A stretch of DNA of 64,000 bases from Planotetraspora sp. A-T 1434 (GTDB lineage Bacteria > Actinomycetota > Actinomycetes > Streptosporangiales > Streptosporangiaceae), in NCBI RefSeq assembly GCF_025420585.1, contig NZ_JAOEGB010000008.1, positions 186,001-250,000 on the forward strand, written 5' to 3'. Positions within the stretch are counted from its first letter, which is position 1, and each line of letters begins with the position of its first letter. Below, one piece after another: positions 61,401 to 64,000 of this stretch. The position numbers were made by a program, and so were the translations under genes. A model generated the notes under the pieces. That model did no database searches, was not told the origin of the DNA, and saw only the letters and a program-made list of their open reading frames with translations.

Positions 61401-62518
61401 CGCCCAACTACGCGAAAGCCGTACTCGAACACGTGGAGCCCGGCGGCGAGCCGATCCTCGGCGCGCTGGAGCGGGAACTGCACCGGATGACCGGCGTGAC
61501 CGTGCCGCGCGAGGCGTGGGCGCTCGACCAGGTGCCCGAGCACCTGCGGATCACCTACCGGGTCGTCGACGACCGGAAACGGACGGTCGCCGAGGACAAG
61601 GACCTGGAGGCGCTCAAGCGCCGCCTCGCCCCCAAGCTGCGCGCCACGCTGTCGAAGGCGGCCGACGACCTGGAGCGCGACGGCCTGCGGAGCTGGACCA
61701 TCGGCACGCTGCCCAAGGTCTTCGAGCAGGGCAGGATGCGGGCCTATCCGGCGCTGGTCGACACGACGGACAGCGTCGCCGTCCGGATGTTCGAGACGGA
61801 GGCCGAGCAGCGGCGGGCCATGTGGGCGGGCACCCGGCGGCTGGTGCTGCTCAATGTGGTGAGCCCCGCGAAGGCCATCCTGCGCGGGCTCGCCACCGCC
61901 CAGAAGCTCGCTCTCAGCCGCAGCCCGCACGGGAGCGCCCCCGCGCTGTTCGACGACTGCACGGCCTGCGCCGCCGACAAGCTGATCGCCGAGGCCGGGG
62001 GACCGGCATGGGACGAGGCCGGCTTCGACCGGCTCCGCGATCACGTGCGGGCGTCGCTGTTCGACACGACCGAGGAGGTCGTCTCCAGGGTCGAGCGGAT
62101 CCTCGCGACCTGGCACACCGCGCAGAACGGCGTCGACGGCCTCGCGGAGGCCGTCGCCGACATCCGCTCCGACATCAAGGAGCAGCTCGGCTCGCTCGTC
62201 TACCCCGGCTTCGTCACCGCCGCCGGCTACGCCCGGCTGCCCGACCTGCACCGCTACCTGCGGGCGGTCGAGCGCCGCCTGGAGAAGCTGCCCGACGACC
62301 CCCGCCGTGACCGTGAGTGGATGCACAAGATCCACGATGTCGAGGACGACTACCGCGACCTGCTCGACCGGCTGAAGCCCGGCGACCGGGACGCGAAAGC
62401 CGTACAGGACATCCGATGGATGATCGAGGAGCTGCGCGTGAGCTTCTTCGCCCAGCAGCTGGGCACGCCGACCCCCATCTCGGAGAAGCGCATCCGCAAG
62501 GCCATCGACGCGATCTAG
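58481..62518 (+). CDS. hrpA: ATP-dependent RNA helicase HrpA
   Basis: 1345 residues. ATG 58481 is the first start that fits the family ('MLADLQGRLPGLMLRDERRL' soon follows); an upstream TTG would add 14 residues. DEAH-box motifs: I 'GETGSGKTTQLPKICLELG' near 95, Ia 'TQPRRIAARTVAERI', II 'IIDEAHERSLNIDFILGY' near 190, III 'SAT', V 'VLATNVAETSLTVPGI' and VI 'QRKGRCGR'. HA2, OB and the long HrpA C-terminal DUF3418 domain are present. A 12-bp repeat (REAQ) lies at 59954-59997. Role in RNA processing or ribosome rescue. Confidence 0.96.
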   Translation: MNMLADLQGRLPGLMLRDERRLRRRIDGMRKVRDGKSRQAVVREITGDIEAAERRVAARREAVPILSYPPGLPVSQRKDDLLEAIRDNQVVIVAGETGSGKTTQLPKICLELGRGVHGLIGHTQPRRIAARTVAERIAEELSIPLGEAVGYKVRFTDHSSDGTLVKLMTDGILLAEMQTDPLLLQYDTLIIDEAHERSLNIDFILGYVKQLLPRRPDLKVVITSATIDPERFSRHFAASGTGEGAPIVEVSGRTYPVEVRHRPIEEDDDQTQAIVDAVDELSAEGPGDILVFLSGEREIRDTADALKGRREEVLPLYARLSAAEQHRVFQTHRGRRIVLATNVAETSLTVPGIKYVIDPGTARISRYSHRLKVQRLPIEPISQASANQRKGRCGRTSDGICIRLYSEEDFASRPEFTDPEILRTNLASVILQMTSLGLGDIAAFPFVEPPDSRQIRDGVNLLHELGALAAASPGDRQAAPQRDARAGAQRGAQREAQREAQREAQLTPLGRKLAQLPVDPRLARMVLEADRNGCAREVMVIAAALSIQDPRERPADKQQAADEKHRRFADKESDFLTYLNLWNYIREQQRELSSSAFRRLCKSEFLNYLRVREWQDIDSQIRQVAKTLGITPNSVDADPQRIHQSLLPGLLSHIGVKDVEAKRRQDGQRRPMTEYIGARNARFAIFPGSALAKSQPQWVMSAELVETSRLWARVNAKIEPQWIEALAQHLVKRTYSEPHWEKDQAAVVALEKVTLYGVPIVTERKVNYGRIDPELSRELFIRHALVDGDWRTHHRFFHDNRKLLQEVEQLEEKARRRDILVDDETLFDFYDERIPAEVVSGRHFDSWWKKTAATTPDLLTFTPEMLVNSSAGVSARDYPDAWRQNGHRMRLTYRFEPGAAGGAAAGVAGRGADAAADGGAGGVADGVTVHIPLAVLNQVDPAGFDWQIPGLREDLVTALIRSLPKPLRRNFVPAPNYAKAVLEHVEPGGEPILGALERELHRMTGVTVPREAWALDQVPEHLRITYRVVDDRKRTVAEDKDLEALKRRLAPKLRATLSKAADDLERDGLRSWTIGTLPKVFEQGRMRAYPALVDTTDSVAVRMFETEAEQRRAMWAGTRRLVLLNVVSPAKAILRGLATAQKLALSRSPHGSAPALFDDCTACAADKLIAEAGGPAWDEAGFDRLRDHVRASLFDTTEEVVSRVERILATWHTAQNGVDGLAEAVADIRSDIKEQLGSLVYPGFVTAAGYARLPDLHRYLRAVERRLEKLPDDPRRDREWMHKIHDVEDDYRDLLDRLKPGDRDAKAVQDIRWMIEELRVSFFAQQLGTPTPISEKRIRKAIDAI
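59954..59997 (+). repeat. 12-bp tandem repeat within hrpA
   Basis: GAGGGAGGCACA-type units (about four) encode REAQ repeats between the helicase core and the HA2 region. Confidence 0.8.
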
Positions 62519-62738
62519 CGGAGGTGAGCCCCGTCATGGCGCCGCCCCGGCGGTAGGTCGGCGGTGCCGTCCGTAGGCACGGTGTCGGCCGGGTGTTCCG
62601 GCCGGCCGTGACAGTCGCGGTCCGGTGAGGCCGCGTTCGCGGCCCTTCGCGGGCGCGGTGGTCTCTGGCACGGTCTTACGCCGGCCTCCACGCCCACCCG
62701 CCCCCGCGCCGAACCGCCCCGCCGTACCCCGCCCGGCA
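62519..62738. other. Spacer between convergent hrpA and gamma-glutamyltransferase genes
   Basis: No gene. Several GC-rich inverted words (for example GGTCGGCGGTGCCG and CGGTGTCGGCC) could act as a shared terminator, but no long perfect stem with a T-run is seen. Confidence 0.35.
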
Positions 62739-64000
62739 CTATCTCCCCAGTGCGCCGCCGATGAGGGCGCGGGGGTCGGCGGCTCCCGCGAGCACGCCGG
62801 ACGGCAGCACGTCGATCAGGTGGGCGTGCCCGAAGTTCGACCCGTACGGCACGGCCGCCACGGTGTGGCCGCGCTCCCGCAGACCCGCAGCCCAGGGGGC
62901 GCCGTCCTCGACCTCGACGACGGCCGCCTCCGGCCACGTGCCGAACCCCGTGTCGCCGGTCGTCAGCGCCCAGCGCGGCGCGCCGATCACCTGACCGGCG
63001 TTCTCCCCGTGGCCCAGGAGCCGGGTGACGAGCTGCAGAAGGATCTGCGGCTGGGCGTCGCCGCCCATCGTGCCGACGACCGACCGCAGCGAGCCGCCGG
63101 GCCCGGTGATCAGCGCCGGTGCCAGGGTGTGCGGGGGCCGCCTGCGCGGGCCGTACTCGGCGGGGTGGCCTGGTGTGAGGTTGAAGCCGATGCCGCGGTT
63201 GTGCAGGTTGATCCCGGTGTTGGGCTCGAAGAGGAGGCTGCCGAAGCCCGCGGCGTTCGACTGGATGAGCGACACGCCCATGCCGTCGCCGTCGACGACG
63301 CACAGGTAAGTCGTGTCGCCGCGCGCGCCGTGGTCGTGGAACGCCGTACGGCGCTCCGGGTCGATGAGCGCCCGCCGATCGTCGGCCGAGCCGAGTGGAG
63401 CGACGGCGCCCTCGTGCAGCACGTCGAGGCGGTCGTGCCCGGCGGCCCGCGCGGACTCCACGAGCAGGTGCGCCCAGCGCGGGTCGGCCGGGTCGTCCGG
63501 GAGGTCAAGCTTGGCGATGATCGCGAGGGCCAGCAGCAGAAGGTAGCCCTGGGAGTTCGGCGGGATCGTCCACACCCGGTGGCCGAACGCCTCGACCTGG
63601 AGGGGCTCGACCCAGTCGGCGTTCGGCCGGGCCAGGTCCTCCGGGACGTACTCGCCGCCGCCGAGCGCGAGCAGGCCCTCGCCGAACTCGCCCTCGTAGA
63701 AGGCCGCCCGCCCGCCGGAGGCGAGCGCTTCCAGCGTCCGCGCGACGCCGGGACGGCGGATCACGTCACCCGGCTGCCTGGCGGCGGCGAAGTCCCCGGC
63801 TCCGGGGAGCGACCCGATGAACTCGCCGCCGGGAGCGAGGAACGGCGAGGCCGGGAAGCCGCCCCTGGCGTGCCGTACGGCCGGAGCGAGAAGGTCGCCG
63901 AGCGGCAGCCGGGCGTAGCGCTCGTGCAGGGCGATCCACCCGTCGGCGCACCCGGGCACCGGGACCGACCGGATGTCCTGCAGGTGCGGCATCCGGTCCC
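62739..64000 (-). CDS. Gamma-glutamyltransferase family protein, N-terminus outside window
   Basis: The frame is open to the end of the window; 417 or more residues are visible. 'VPVPGCADGWIALHERYARL' begins the visible conserved part (about 100 residues are missing). The autoprocessing/catalytic Thr region is 'RGDTTYLCVVDGDG'; 'GINLHNRGIGFNL' and 'GTMGGDAQPQILLQLVTRLL' are typical of the small-subunit part, as is 'RWALTTGDTGF'. Members split gamma-glutamyl compounds after self-cleavage. The His that usually follows the catalytic Thr pair is Tyr here, seen in actinobacterial subfamilies. Confidence 0.9.
   Translation of the reverse strand, partial: DRMPHLQDIRSVPVPGCADGWIALHERYARLPLGDLLAPAVRHARGGFPASPFLAPGGEFIGSLPGAGDFAAARQPGDVIRRPGVARTLEALASGGRAAFYEGEFGEGLLALGGGEYVPEDLARPNADWVEPLQVEAFGHRVWTIPPNSQGYLLLLALAIIAKLDLPDDPADPRWAHLLVESARAAGHDRLDVLHEGAVAPLGSADDRRALIDPERRTAFHDHGARGDTTYLCVVDGDGMGVSLIQSNAAGFGSLLFEPNTGINLHNRGIGFNLTPGHPAEYGPRRRPPHTLAPALITGPGGSLRSVVGTMGGDAQPQILLQLVTRLLGHGENAGQVIGAPRWALTTGDTGFGTWPEAAVVEVEDGAPWAAGLRERGHTVAAVPYGSNFGHAHLIDVLPSGVLAGAADPRALIGGALGR

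Noticed and set aside
58589-62335. Long minus-strand frames opposite hrpA
   Set aside because: Shadow frames; the plus strand has all DEAH-box motifs in order.

Overview
The window looks like chromosomal DNA from a high-GC actinobacterium. Codons end mostly in G or C, GTG and TTG starts are common, aceE encodes the large homodimeric E1, and there are a polyphosphate glucokinase, a DUF3052 protein, an AhpE-type peroxiredoxin and WYL regulators. A Streptosporangiales-type genus (Nonomuraea, Streptosporangium or Actinomadura-like) is my best guess; there is no rRNA here to settle it.

Layout. 1-8949 (+): a surface-polysaccharide-like block with a 5'-truncated FAD oxidoreductase, three large polytopic membrane proteins (one DUF2079), a secreted two-module beta-propeller protein and an internally deleted methyltransferase. 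8988-11118 (-): an ATP-grasp glutathionylspermidine-synthase-like gene, a DUF350 membrane protein and a small anchored acidic protein. 11231-17012 (+): a PHP/HhH protein, two WYL regulators, a secreted GH20 hexosaminidase with duplicated carbohydrate-binding modules, and a VOC protein. 17220-22105 (-): a membrane-anchored trypsin-like protease and aceE. 22735-25882 (+): small housekeeping genes (DUF1918, YjbQ, DUF3052, AhpE, zinc ribbon, ROK kinase). 25898-28946: tRNA-Val followed by a roughly 3-kb island bounded by a 46-bp repeat of the tRNA 3' end. It carries a HigB/XRE toxin-antitoxin pair, an AbiEii-type nucleotidyltransferase with its partner, and several gene remnants. 29050-30692: decayed sequence containing a DUF3592 gene with an in-frame TAG and a striking tRNA-like gene with a roughly 100-nt insertion. 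30693-34678 (-): a kinase/AAA/TPR/LuxR fusion regulator overlapping a globin gene. 34906-35435: back-to-back remnants of a methyltransferase and a TetR gene. 35794-39043 (-): a TetR-regulated ABC exporter. 39239-44003 (-): a DUF4352-like protein, a PEP-synthase-like protein, encapsulin with DyP peroxidase cargo, and an MBL-fold protein. 44172-48876 (+): a glutamine-rich repeat protein, a proline/glycine-rich repeat protein and a subtilisin-like protease. 48886-54331: DNA ligase and a dormancy/stress block (DUF1876, two universal stress proteins, Hsp20, flavodoxin, cupin). 54517-64000: a lipoprotein, small membrane proteins, a P-loop kinase, ppgK, a winged-helix regulator, HrpA helicase and a 5'-truncated gamma-glutamyltransferase.

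Most unusual: the interrupted tRNA-like gene at 29696-29879; the integrase-less, toxin-antitoxin-rich tRNA-Val island; the low-complexity protein/subtilase cluster at 44172-48876; and the kinase-LuxR fusion translationally coupled to a globin. All calls were made by reading the sequence; no database search was run.
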